From: Cyanobacteriota bacterium
Lineage (GTDB): Bacteria; Cyanobacteriota; Vampirovibrionia; Vampirovibrionales; Vampirovibrionaceae
DNA: 64,000 nucleotides
Assembly (NCBI GenBank): GCA_019751815.1
Contig: JAIEMW010000004.1
Span: 291,933 to 355,932, forward strand
Direction: 5' to 3'
In this document: positions 1 through 8,069 of the stretch, piece by piece
Layout: every line of letters begins with the position of its first letter
Numbering within the stretch: position 1 is the stretch's first letter
Position numbers and translations under genes: made by a program
Notes under the pieces: model-generated
Databases searched by the model: none
Told to the model about the DNA's origin: nothing
Seen by the model: only the letters and a program-made list of their open reading frames with translations

Positions 1-1051
1 CCATCAAACCCATCAAGGCCATTGCCCACATCGGGGTGGGCGCAAACCATAGGCCGAGCAGTCCGCCTGAGAGACAGGTCAAACCGAGGGTGTGTACCCA
101 TTTTTTAGAGAAGCGCCGGACCAAAGGCCCAATCGCCATCGAAAAGACAAAGCAGACGATATTAAAGACCGCATAGCATTGGGAGACCCACTGGACACCT
201 GTTTGGTACCCGGGGTCTTGCGGAGTTTTGGCCCCAAAAATCTGGTGAGGAATAAAGACAGACACATACACAAATAAGCACATCAGGCCAAACCAAGTCA
301 TACTATGCATAAAGCACAGTTTTTTGGCATCTTGGGGAAGTGCATTGAACGTCGTCAGCGGGTCGACCACAATAGACCGCCACAACAGTTTAAACATATT
401 GGGTGCAGCCTCTTTTTTCTCACTATTTTCTTGGATAACTGGGGTTTCCGGGGTCAGCAGAATGGTGGCCCCCATCGCAAGGAGAATCGCCATGGCCCCG
501 AGATTAAACAGAGTGTCTAACTGAGTGAGTTGAGAGCTCACCCAAAACGCAATCACTGAGCCCAGTCCAATGGTAGCGCTCATGTAGGCATAGGCTGCAG
601 CTTGCTGTTGTTTTGGCACCACATCTGGCACCAAGGCCCTGTAGGGTCCCTGAGTAATATTAAGACTGGCATCCAGAATCCAAAGCAAGACAGCAGCCAT
701 TAGTAAGGAGCTAGAGTGGGGCATAAACACCAAGCTCAAGGCTGTTAGACAAATACCCAGTAGTAAAAACGGGCGACGACGGCCCCAACGGCTCGTACAG
801 CGGTCACTCAAGGCACCAATCATCGGTTGCACAAAGACCCCGGTCACAGGCCCCGCGCAAGAGATCAGTCCCGTCAGTCGGGGATCAGAGCCCAGGCGCT
901 CCAGCAGAGGACTCATTTGTCCCATCTGAATCGCCCAACCAAATTGAATCCCTAAAAACCCAATGCTCAGGGCGAGCAGGCGCCAGAAGTTCCAGACTCG
1001 GGGCTGGATTTTTTGGTCGTGTTGCTGATTGTCCAAGAGGGCTTGCGCCAT
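1..1051 (-). CDS. MFS sugar transporter (GPH/SLC45 sucrose-transporter-like), 3' part cut by window edge
   Basis: Reading the minus strand from an ATG at 1051 gives about 350 open residues that run off the window edge, so the C-terminus is missing. The protein has repeated hydrophobic segments. After helix 2 it carries the loop signature RCTSRWGRRRPF, typical of the glycoside-pentoside-hexuronide and sucrose/H+ symporter families; TQGPYRALVPDV in the next helices also fits that group. It probably imports a sugar or disaccharide across the inner membrane with protons. AAGGA lies about 15 bases before the ATG. The leader contains a 15-bp tandem duplication (1066-1095). The neighbour on the other side is a divergent XRE regulator. 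The family is firm; the substrate is not readable. Confidence 0.82.
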   Translation of the reverse strand, partial: MAQALLDNQQHDQKIQPRVWNFWRLLALSIGFLGIQFGWAIQMGQMSPLLERLGSDPRLTGLISCAGPVTGVFVQPMIGALSDRCTSRWGRRRPFLLLGICLTALSLVFMPHSSSLLMAAVLLWILDASLNITQGPYRALVPDVVPKQQQAAAYAYMSATIGLGSVIAFWVSSQLTQLDTLFNLGAMAILLAMGATILLTPETPVIQENSEKKEAAPNMFKLLWRSIVVDPLTTFNALPQDAKKLCFMHSMTWFGLMCLFVYVSVFIPHQIFGAKTPQDPGYQTGVQWVSQCYAVFNIVCFVFSMAIGPLVRRFSKKWVHTLGLTCLSGGLLGLWFAPTPMWAMALMGLM

Positions 1052-1065
1052 AAAAAAGAGTGTCC

Positions 1066-1095
1066 TTTGTCATCGCCATATTTGTCATCGCCACA
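1066..1095. repeat. 15-bp tandem duplication in the leader of the MFS gene
   Basis: The unit TTTGTCATCGCCATA at 1066-1080 is repeated at 1081-1095 with one mismatch. It lies between the MFS start and the divergent XRE gene, so it could duplicate a promoter or 5'-leader element. No function is known. Confidence 0.8.
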
Positions 1096-1319
1096 CTTAA
1101 AGCAGTGGACAGCATACCGCAAACATGTCTGACCCAACATGTCACGGTCATCGCAGCCAGCAAAACCGAGTATTTACCACGCTTGCAAAGCGCTGGGGTG
1201 TATTACGATTACTTTTTGAAACACTTGATACCTACCGAAAAACGCGCTTGTCTGGCATTTTATCCTGTTATTTTTTTGATTTACGTTGTGTTTTGCCCTC
1301 ATTAAAGTGTGCCATTACG

Positions 1320-1742
1320 ATGAAACCCTCTGAACGAAAACTCGGGCTCGAAATTCAACTGTTTATGTTGAGAAACAGTATCACCCTGGAACGGCTCTCC
1401 AGCGCCCTGGGAATGACATCTGAAGGACTTTCTAACCTGCTTCATGGTCGTCGGCGCTTTAAGGACGACACGCTCAAAAAATTACTGGCCACCTCGTATT
1501 TTGACGGTACTGGGATCACACTGCAACAGCTGAAGGCGTATCGGGCCATGGACGAATATACGGCGGAAGAATTGTTATTGGCCGTGACAGAGTATTTAAA
1601 AAACACGCATTTAAAAAGCCCTCCTCAGGCTTCCCCCCATAGCGCTCTGCACATCACGCATTCTGTGCAAGAGGCTTTTTGGCAGGAAGTGACCCGGCAG
1701 CAATCTGGACTGAACCCCCTGTGGATTAAAAAACGCTCTTAG
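1320..1742 (+). CDS. XRE/Cro-type helix-turn-helix DNA-binding protein
   Basis: The protein is 140 residues when started at the ATG at 1320. The open frame extends further upstream, but those residues have unlikely composition. Residues about 10-55 match a lambda-repressor-type HTH: an IQLFMLRNSITLERLSSALG helix pair followed by a recognition helix in SEGLSNLLHGRRRF. The rest has no known domain. It is a soluble, probably dimeric DNA binder. Its stop overlaps the end of the convergent TPR gene by 4 bp. The divergent MFS gene is a possible target, by position only. Confidence 0.7.
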   Translation: MKPSERKLGLEIQLFMLRNSITLERLSSALGMTSEGLSNLLHGRRRFKDDTLKKLLATSYFDGTGITLQQLKAYRAMDEYTAEELLLAVTEYLKNTHLKSPPQASPHSALHITHSVQEAFWQEVTRQQSGLNPLWIKKRS

Positions 1743-3004
1743 AATGGTCCACGCTCATTCAGCCCGTAAGCGGGCAGTAAGGTTTTAATGCGCTCATACA
1801 CGAGGTTGGTGTATTTCACCAGTTTTTCCATCTCGTAGGATTCTTGTAGACCCAATGGATTCGTACCGTATGGCATACCATGTCCTGGAGACTTCTCAGG
1901 CAGCAAGGGATCTCGCATCACATAGAGTTCTCGCACTCTGGCATCAAGCTGATCGCGGCTTTGTGAAAAAAGTCGACCCGCCAAATCAAGGTTTGGCTCA
2001 ACGGTGCTGCCTTTTGCCTGCACCCAGAATCTGGCCAACTCTCGGTAGCCGTCCTGCTCCTCTGTCACAGAAGAGAGCCCGTCTTGATCTTTAGCATGTT
2101 CCATCTCGTGGATTAGGTAGGCAGACATCACGTTAGGAGAGGCAAAGGCAAGCTCTGGCGCCAGTCGTATCACCCCACCCTTAAAGTAATCGTATTCGGC
2201 CATATTGGTCACCTGCTTAATCCGCTGAGTGGGAGAAAATTCAACAGGTGTTCGGGCCAATAGATCAACCATCTCAGGTTTGCTACGGCTCTGATAAAAC
2301 TGCTGCATCAGTGTCCGGGCTACTTGCAGTGTGGCATCTCCCTGGGCTTTAAGCTGTTGGGCAGCTGCCAGAGGATTACCCTTGTTGTTCTCCAGATGCT
2401 CCATCAATTTCAGGTTACGCGCAGCGGGATCAAAACTGGGAACCTGACTGAGTACATATTGGTAATGCTTGCGGGCATGATCGTATTGGCCTTGTTCTGC
2501 CAGCATTTCGGCCAAAAACACGCGAGACTCATGATCGTAAGGGTCCGCCATCAGCAGACGGTGCATGGCTTCCACGGCCCGGTTGCCGTCTCCTACTGTG
2601 ACATAGGTTTTGGCCAAGTTATAGTAGGCATCGGTATAAGTCGGGTCAAACTGGATGGCCTGCATATATTCGGCAATCGCCATATCATTCATTTGCAGTT
2701 TTCGGTAACGATTCCCCGCCTCTTTATGGCGTTCTGCCTGGAGCCTTTGCATGGCAGGATGCTGCTGAAACGTTGCAGCCGAGTTCCCGTTAAAACTATC
2801 TGCCTGAGCTGGCCCTGCCTGGCCTTGTGTAATACTGGCCGTCGCAGGCATATAGCCCGGTCTGGGTGACAACAGGGGTGACATCATCTGGGGGTTGAAA
2901 TGGCTCGAAGCGCGGGTTCCGTTCAGTGATAGCAAGTCGGTGTTTCCAATGGATAAAATGACGACATGTTTGACAGTCTTATGCCTTTGATAAAACCGGG
3001 ACAT
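1739..3004 (-). CDS. TPR-repeat protein with HExxH metallopeptidase-like motif
   Basis: This 421-residue protein has a low-complexity N-terminal 80 residues. Residues about 85-190 contain two or three TPR units, for example AGNRYRKLQMNDMAIAEYMQ and DAYYNLAKTYVTVGDGNRAV. In the C-terminal half AYLIHEMEHAKDQ contains HEMEH, the HExxH zinc-binding pattern, in a helix-like context with an upstream segment about possible active-site entry (NVMSAYLI). A third zinc ligand could not be assigned. It may be a peptidase or a degenerate one with a protein-binding TPR arm. No signal peptide is obvious. It lies 38 bp downstream of the GNAT gene on the same strand, separated by a perfect 15-bp tandem duplication. 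Confidence 0.72.
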   Translation of the reverse strand: MSRFYQRHKTVKHVVILSIGNTDLLSLNGTRASSHFNPQMMSPLLSPRPGYMPATASITQGQAGPAQADSFNGNSAATFQQHPAMQRLQAERHKEAGNRYRKLQMNDMAIAEYMQAIQFDPTYTDAYYNLAKTYVTVGDGNRAVEAMHRLLMADPYDHESRVFLAEMLAEQGQYDHARKHYQYVLSQVPSFDPAARNLKLMEHLENNKGNPLAAAQQLKAQGDATLQVARTLMQQFYQSRSKPEMVDLLARTPVEFSPTQRIKQVTNMAEYDYFKGGVIRLAPELAFASPNVMSAYLIHEMEHAKDQDGLSSVTEEQDGYRELARFWVQAKGSTVEPNLDLAGRLFSQSRDQLDARVRELYVMRDPLLPEKSPGHGMPYGTNPLGLQESYEMEKLVKYTNLVYERIKTLLPAYGLNERGPF

Positions 3005-3014
3005 CTTCCATTGT

Positions 3015-3044
3015 TGCTATTTCGGTTTTTGCTATTTCGGTTTT
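3015..3044. repeat. Perfect 15-bp tandem duplication touching the GNAT stop codon
   Basis: TGCTATTTCGGTTTT occurs at 3015-3029 and again at 3030-3044 with no mismatch. On the minus strand the first copy begins within the TAA stop (3045-3043) of the GNAT gene. The two copies fill the gap to the TPR gene start. Confidence 0.92.
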
Positions 3045-3531
3045 AAATCAACGACAGGCTGTAATGCGTCATCGTGCTGTCGATATGAAATCCCGCGGCC
3101 TGGCACAGCGAAATTGCCTCTTGATTGTTCGGTTGCACTGGAATGCAAATCGCACAATCGCCGCGCTCTCTGGCAAAATCAATGGCGCGCGCCAATAATA
3201 ACTTAGCCACCCCTTTTTGCCGGTGCGTCGGCCGAACGTAAATATCGTGCAGATACCACATGGATTCCAGTTGTGCGGTCGAAAAACTGGGATACAGCTG
3301 AATAAAGCCCATCGGCTCCTGTTCGTCTGCGGCAATATACACCAGTGAGTCTTCCAAGGTCATCCGGGTGAAGACAAAATGGCGCACCTCGTGAATATTA
3401 GAAGCAAGGCCCAGGCTCTGGCGGTATTCGTGCACCAGATCCGCCCACCAGTCCATGGAGGTCTTATCCAGGTGCAGTAACTCGATGGCCACTGTGGTGA
3501 AGGGAGACAGTGAAGAAACAGGATTTGTCAT
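3043..3531 (-). CDS. GNAT-family N-acetyltransferase
   Basis: A 162-residue protein of normal GNAT length. Motif A, the acetyl-CoA pyrophosphate loop, is visible as YVRPTHRQKGVAKLLLARAI around residues 95-115 (R-x-x-G-x-A form). A later segment, NNQEAISLCQAAGF, is the usual motif B with the conserved aromatic near the C-terminus. It transfers an acetyl group from acetyl-CoA to an unknown amine. The start is an ATG at 3531. The TPR/HExxH gene follows on the same strand and may be co-transcribed. Confidence 0.85.
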   Translation of the reverse strand: MTNPVSSLSPFTTVAIELLHLDKTSMDWWADLVHEYRQSLGLASNIHEVRHFVFTRMTLEDSLVYIAADEQEPMGFIQLYPSFSTAQLESMWYLHDIYVRPTHRQKGVAKLLLARAIDFARERGDCAICIPVQPNNQEAISLCQAAGFHIDSTMTHYSLSLI

Positions 3532-3615
3532 TCAATTACTGTCGATCAGCCCTAAGGGGTTTGTCAAATAAAAGGGCTTGTTAATTCATTCAGACAGGGG
3601 GCACTGACGCGCCCC

Positions 3616-3644
3616 TTTAGCCTGAAATTCCTTTGGCATAAAAT
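3616..3644 (+). promoter_or_regulatory. Candidate cysS promoter, possibly leaderless
   Basis: A TAAAAT hexamer (3639-3644) lies 9 bases before the cysS ATG, with TTTAGC 17 bases upstream as a weak -35. Transcription starting 6 or 7 bases past the -10 would leave almost no leader. AAGAGG just before the ATG could still act as a ribosome-binding site. Confidence 0.35.
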
Positions 3645-3653
3645 AAGAGGCCT

Positions 3654-5240
3654 ATGACTTCTACCCCCCCCTACAAAACCAACTTGAGCCTGTTCAACAG
3701 CCTCACCGGACGACAAGAGCCCTTTGAGCCTGTTGACGGTGCCAAAGTCCGGATGTACGTTTGCGGGCCCACCGTCTACGACGAGCCCCATCTGGGCCAT
3801 GCCCGCTGCTACATCACCTGGGATGTGTTGTATCGACTCCTAAAATACCTGGGCTACGAGGTGACCTATGCCCGTAATGTGACCGATGTGGATGACAAAA
3901 TCATTGCCCGTGCCGAAAAAGAAGGCGTTACACCGGCAACCATTACGGATCAGTATTATGACCATTTTATTCAGGCCATGAGAGCGCTCAACGTCCTGGA
4001 TCCAGACTCGGAGCCGCGGGCGACAGAGTACATTCAGCAAATGCTCGAAGGAATCCAAGTGCTGATAGAGAAAGGGGCGGCCTATACCACACCGGATGGA
4101 TCTGTTTACTTTCGAGTGCATACCAAAGCGGACTACGGCAAACTGAGCCGCAAACCCCTAGACGATCTCAAAGCCGGAGCCAGAGTGGAAGTGGACTCTG
4201 GGAAAGAAGATCCGATGGATTTTGCCCTGTGGAAGGGTGTTTCGGGTGATGTGATCAATCCTTCTGACATGAAATGGGCTTCTGACATGAAATGGGCTTC
4301 GCCATGGGGCTGGGGCCGGCCGGGGTGGCATATGGAATGCTCTGCCATGAATATGGCCATGTTTGGCCCCCAGATTGATATCCACGCCGGTGGGGCGGAC
4401 TTGGTCTTTCCTCACCACGAAAACGAGATTGCCCAATCCGAGGCCTGGACTGGGGTTACCCCCTTTGCCCGGTATTGGCTTCACAACGGCTTTGTCAACG
4501 TCAGCGGCGAAAAAATGTCAAAAAGCCTAGGCAATTTTGCCACCATCGGCCAAGTGCTTGCTCGCTATGACGCCAACACCATTCGCTACTTCCTGCTCAC
4601 ACACCACTACCGCATGCCGGTCGATTTTCACGATCAGGCCCTCGAAGGGGCCCAAAACCGGGTGGTTAAATTACACCGGGCCCTCAAATCAGCGGTTCAA
4701 AAACTCGGTCTCGAAGAGCAAACACTCTTTTCATCCCTGGTGTGGCCTTACGCCCAAAAATACGGGGATGACGCCTGGCAAGTAGACTTCACTGCCTTTA
4801 ACACGGCCATGATGGATGACCTCAACACCCCCCAAGCCTTGGCCTGTCTTAACCGGGTGATTGACGGGCTAAACAGCACCGAATTTGACGCTTACCCAAG
4901 TCCAGAAGAAGGTCTCAAGAGAACACTGGCCGTTGCTCTGGCCCTCTTCCATATTTTGGGTTTCTCAATTGCCCCCCTCTTTCAAGCAGAAGAAGCCCTC
5001 CTGCCAAAGGACAGCCTGCTTGATCTGTACCACGCCTTCCATACGGAGAAAGCCCCAGAAAACACCCCAGCACGTGACCTTTTGACGAGTCTGATTGAAC
5101 TGAGGCAACTCGCAAAAACCACCAAAAACTGGTCTCTGGCGGATGATATCCGCAACCGACTCAGTGCAGAAGCTGGAATACAGCTGATGGACCGCAAAGA
5201 CGGTAGCACCACGTGGGAAAAACTGCCTGATCATGTTTGA
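3654..5240 (+). CDS. cysS: Cysteinyl-tRNA synthetase
   Basis: Charges tRNA-Cys with cysteine in the cytoplasm. The 528-residue class I synthetase shows the HIGH-type motif HLGH at residues 46-49, with the zinc-ligand Cys37 just before it in YVCGPTVYDEPH. The second zinc-binding part is in WHMECSAM and FPHHENEIAQSEA. The KMSKS loop is GEKMSKSLGN near residue 288. A tandem 18-bp duplication repeats SDMKWA immediately before the conserved SPWGWGRPGWH segment, making this loop longer than usual. The gene overlaps mrnC by 8 bp, the arrangement also seen in Firmicutes and some other phyla. Confidence 0.97.
   Translation: MTSTPPYKTNLSLFNSLTGRQEPFEPVDGAKVRMYVCGPTVYDEPHLGHARCYITWDVLYRLLKYLGYEVTYARNVTDVDDKIIARAEKEGVTPATITDQYYDHFIQAMRALNVLDPDSEPRATEYIQQMLEGIQVLIEKGAAYTTPDGSVYFRVHTKADYGKLSRKPLDDLKAGARVEVDSGKEDPMDFALWKGVSGDVINPSDMKWASDMKWASPWGWGRPGWHMECSAMNMAMFGPQIDIHAGGADLVFPHHENEIAQSEAWTGVTPFARYWLHNGFVNVSGEKMSKSLGNFATIGQVLARYDANTIRYFLLTHHYRMPVDFHDQALEGAQNRVVKLHRALKSAVQKLGLEEQTLFSSLVWPYAQKYGDDAWQVDFTAFNTAMMDDLNTPQALACLNRVIDGLNSTEFDAYPSPEEGLKRTLAVALALFHILGFSIAPLFQAEEALLPKDSLLDLYHAFHTEKAPENTPARDLLTSLIELRQLAKTTKNWSLADDIRNRLSAEAGIQLMDRKDGSTTWEKLPDHV
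4261..4300 (+). repeat. In-frame 18-bp tandem duplication inside cysS
   Basis: An 18-base unit beginning at 4261 is repeated exactly at 4279, followed by four more matching bases. It adds a second SDMKWA hexapeptide without changing the frame, next to the zinc-site segment of the enzyme. Confidence 0.95.
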
Positions 5241-5694
5241 TAATCATGACCCAGAGAATGCTAACACCAAACCAGCTGAGGGACTTCCAGACCCGGAAAA
5301 CATCCACCCCCGTGTTCTAGCACATTTGGGGGACGGGGTGTTTGACCTGTTTGTTCGAGAAACGGCCCTAAAGCAAGGGATTCAGCAAGCCGGCACCCTT
5401 CACCGCTATACCACTTCCCGGGTCAACGCCCAGTTTCAAGTTTTTTTGTTAGATACGCTCACCCCCCACTTGCTCGAAAGTGAGCTTGAATGGGTTCGTC
5501 GTGGTCGCAATCTCCCGGTCAGCACTGGCAGACGGTCACAACACAATATTCACAGACAGGCCACAGGTTTTGAAACCTTATTGGGCTATCTCTATCTGAA
5601 AAAGCCCGATCGGCTCCAAGAACTTTGGCACGCGATCACGCCTCTATTATCAGAGCTTAAAAGCGTTGATTCCAGCCCACCAGCTGCTGATTGA
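5233..5694 (+). CDS. mrnC: Mini-ribonuclease III (23S rRNA maturation)
   Basis: A 153-residue RNase III-like nuclease domain without a dsRNA-binding domain. Signatures are VLAHLGDGVFDLFVRE (residues about 29-44, catalytic Asp in LGD), the basic patch VRRGRN and the C-terminal TGFETLLGYLYL, where the conserved acidic residue sits. The family trims 23S rRNA precursor ends in bacteria such as Bacillus. The ATG lies inside the cysS end (8-bp overlap), so the two are translationally coupled. The 3' end overlaps the convergent MCE gene by 38 bp. Confidence 0.9.
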   Translation: MFDNHDPENANTKPAEGLPDPENIHPRVLAHLGDGVFDLFVRETALKQGIQQAGTLHRYTTSRVNAQFQVFLLDTLTPHLLESELEWVRRGRNLPVSTGRRSQHNIHRQATGFETLLGYLYLKKPDRLQELWHAITPLLSELKSVDSSPPAAD

Positions 5695-6841
5695 AACGGC
5701 GGATAGCCCCGTCTAAATCATGGGCCCTAGCCGGCCAGCGGGCCACACGAGATTCGTCTACTTTGGCCATGGCCTGATTAAAGGCACCAACAGGACGCCG
5801 TATCGGATTATGATCGATCACGCGGGCCACAACGGCATCTGTTTGCTGGGTATACCCCACCAAGCGACGGTTTAAGGGACGAATGCTTTGATGATTTAAG
5901 CGTTCCAAACTCCCTGAAGCCTTAAAATCTTCAATTGCTTCGCTGTGATCCAGCGCCATTTCCCGAATATGCCTTGAAACTGCCGCCACTGCTGGCACAA
6001 AATAATCCGGATTCATCAGTTCTGCCGCTTGACCGGACCCACGGGCAACCTGCTGCAGGGTATGATGAATACCGTCATAGGTTTGGCGGGCCTGACGGCG
6101 GAAGAGTTGAATCCGTTGAGAAGACTGGCCCAGAATGCTGACCACTTTTTCAGTATTGCGGTTGGCATCGTTGATATTAATTTGATGCTCCTCTAGAGAC
6201 TTTTGCCGCCCAAAAGAGGCGTCAAAGTTGGTGGCTGCAAGCTGGAGTGCTTCAGCAATTTCGATTTGGTAGCGAAACGTATCTTTTAGCCGAATGGGAT
6301 TCAGGACCAGGAAATTACTTTTGGCATTCACATGAGACACCAAGGAAGCGGGCGGCTTTCGAGAAGAGTCTGGCACCATCAGTTCTAAGCTTTTGGCACC
6401 TACCAATCCGGTAAACTCAATGGTAGCTTCTGCATGCTCAGGCACAGGGAGCGTGCCACGATTGGTGCGCAAAACCACATCGACATGATCGGGCTTCAGG
6501 ATCATCCGGGCAACGTGCCCCACATCCACACCCATCATGCGAACATTGGCCCCTCGGGTCAGCTCGTTGGCATCGCCAAAACTCAGCCGAAGCACTTCGC
6601 CTTGCGAAATCCCTCGCCATTTTTGATACCACTCAACGGCAGAAAAGCCCAGTACAATAATGAGAGACCAAAGAATCAGATCGGTTCCAATGGCCCACCA
6701 CGTCACCATTCTGTGGCGGTTTTTTTTACCCCCCGTATGGCCATGGTGACGGTGCATAATCAACGAGTGCGCCATAAGATGATGCTGAGCTGGTGGCTGA
6801 GCGTGAGAACCTCGAGAATGTTCTGAATCTGATGGCGTCAT
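5657..6841 (-). CDS. MCE/MlaD-domain protein (lipid transport, substrate-binding subunit)
   Basis: About 394 residues from the ATG at 6841; a TTG at 6853 is an alternative start. A His/basic-rich N-terminal cytoplasmic stretch precedes one transmembrane helix (residues about 46-66, TDLILWSLIIVLGFSAV). The MCE domain follows: LTRGANVRMMGVDVGHVARM, DVVLRTNRGTLPVPEHA and ATIEFTGLVGAKSLELMVP, all hallmarks of MlaD. The remaining 250 residues are alpha-helical, as in MCE proteins that form a periplasmic tunnel. The partner ATPase and permease (MlaF, MlaE) are not in the window. It probably moves phospholipids between inner and outer membranes. Confidence 0.88.
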   Translation of the reverse strand: MTPSDSEHSRGSHAQPPAQHHLMAHSLIMHRHHGHTGGKKNRHRMVTWWAIGTDLILWSLIIVLGFSAVEWYQKWRGISQGEVLRLSFGDANELTRGANVRMMGVDVGHVARMILKPDHVDVVLRTNRGTLPVPEHAEATIEFTGLVGAKSLELMVPDSSRKPPASLVSHVNAKSNFLVLNPIRLKDTFRYQIEIAEALQLAATNFDASFGRQKSLEEHQININDANRNTEKVVSILGQSSQRIQLFRRQARQTYDGIHHTLQQVARGSGQAAELMNPDYFVPAVAAVSRHIREMALDHSEAIEDFKASGSLERLNHQSIRPLNRRLVGYTQQTDAVVARVIDHNPIRRPVGAFNQAMAKVDESRVARWPARAHDLDGAIRRFNQQLVGWNQRF

Positions 6842-6879
6842 TGCAAATCCCAATCGATAGGCAGGTATTTTCTTTCATT

Positions 6880-7602
6880 ATGATACTGCGAAATTCTCCC
6901 CCAAAGGACAGCGAAGCGATCTCAGGCCACCCTCCTTGGGGGTTTTATGAAGTACTGACCTGTCTTTTGCTGGCCTATCTGGCCGTGCCACTGGTGCTCA
7001 CCTCCGTCATGGAGTTGATTTTGCCCCACCTGCAAGAGAATACGAATATTTTTGTGGCTCAATATTTCCCCATCTTCACGTGGTTGGGTATTTTTTGGAT
7101 ATTATCCCGTCGCTACCAAACCTCTCTCTGGGGCTGGCTGGGGCTAAAACGCGAAAAGCCACTTTCTTACTACGGATTTTACAGTTTAGTCACCATCATT
7201 GGCGTGGTCGGCATCTTTTTGCTGCTTTCCCTAATTCTCCATCTCCTAGGACAAAAGCCCCCCTCTCCCTACGAATCGATGGGCAAAGAGGAGATTAAGA
7301 CAATGACCTTTTTTGCCCTGGTGAGCGCCCCGTTTGTGGAAGAAGTGGTTTTTCGCGGCTTTATCCAGTCTGCCCTCTACCGATATCTGCCCCCCTACGG
7401 GGTGATTGTTGTCACAGCTTGCCTTTTTGCGATGATGCACGGGGGTGTTGACATGGAGCCGCTTGCCTGGGTGTATATTGGCTCGCTGGGGTTATTATTC
7501 AGCACCATCCGAGACAAAACAGGCTCGATTTATCCGTGTATGATAGGTCATTTGTTTAATAACACACTTGCGGCGTGGAATTTAACCCATCAACTTCATT
7601 AA
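6880..7602 (+). CDS. CPBP-family intramembrane metalloprotease
   Basis: About 240 residues from the ATG at 6880. An upstream in-frame ATG at 6793 would overlap the start region of the divergent MCE gene and is less likely. There are six to seven hydrophobic segments. The CPBP (Abi/CAAX-like) motifs are present in order: APFVEEVVFRGFIQSALY with the EExxxR core, then FAMMHGG with the second histidine, then IGHLFNNTLAAW. The family cleaves or processes proteins in the inner membrane. The 3' end overlaps the convergent aroQ by 4 bp. Confidence 0.88.
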   Translation: MILRNSPPKDSEAISGHPPWGFYEVLTCLLLAYLAVPLVLTSVMELILPHLQENTNIFVAQYFPIFTWLGIFWILSRRYQTSLWGWLGLKREKPLSYYGFYSLVTIIGVVGIFLLLSLILHLLGQKPPSPYESMGKEEIKTMTFFALVSAPFVEEVVFRGFIQSALYRYLPPYGVIVVTACLFAMMHGGVDMEPLAWVYIGSLGLLFSTIRDKTGSIYPCMIGHLFNNTLAAWNLTHQLH

Positions 7603-8069
7603 AATATTTTCAATAAGGCATTGAGGGCCATTTTATATCCCTCTACGCCAAATCCACAGAGCACTCCGTCCACAGCCCCACTCATTAAGGAATGGTGCCG
7701 AAAGGACTCTCTGGTATAAATATTACTGAGATGTACTTCAAATTTAGGTTTTGAATACAAAAGCAAGGCATCCCGAAGTGACACACTGGTATGCGTCAGC
7801 CCGCCTGGATTGATAATGAGTCCAGAAGTGGTGTTTCTGGCTGCCTGAATCTGATCGATCAGCACCCCCTCATGATTGGATTGGACGGAGAGTAACTCCA
7901 GACCACTGGCGCGGGCCAGTTGTTTCAGCTCGTCTTCAATTGCTTCAAAGGTCTGTTTTCCGTAAATCGTTTGCTCGCGTTCACCCAGCAGGTTTAAATT
8001 GGGTCCGTTGAGCAGGAGAACGGGCAAAGAGCCCGTTTGTGCTTCTGGCATTTTTTCCTTATTTGGCAT
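7599..8069 (-). CDS. aroQ: 3-dehydroquinate dehydratase, type II
   Basis: Third step of the shikimate pathway, 3-dehydroquinate to 3-dehydroshikimate. The 156-residue protein has the type II signatures LLLNGPNLNLLGEREQTIYG, with the catalytic tyrosine in TIYG, SNHEGVLIDQIQAA, LIINPGGLTHTSVSLRDAL and VHLSNIYTRESFRHHS, with the catalytic histidine in the VHLSN region. Its ATG overlaps the prfB stop (TGATG), so it is coupled to prfB translation. Confidence 0.97.
   Translation of the reverse strand: MPNKEKMPEAQTGSLPVLLLNGPNLNLLGEREQTIYGKQTFEAIEDELKQLARASGLELLSVQSNHEGVLIDQIQAARNTTSGLIINPGGLTHTSVSLRDALLLYSKPKFEVHLSNIYTRESFRHHSLMSGAVDGVLCGFGVEGYKMALNALLKIF

Noticed and set aside
2324..2869. 181-codon open frame opposite the TPR/HExxH gene
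   Set aside because: Antisense to a gene with clear TPR repeats; its composition looks like the mirror of that gene.
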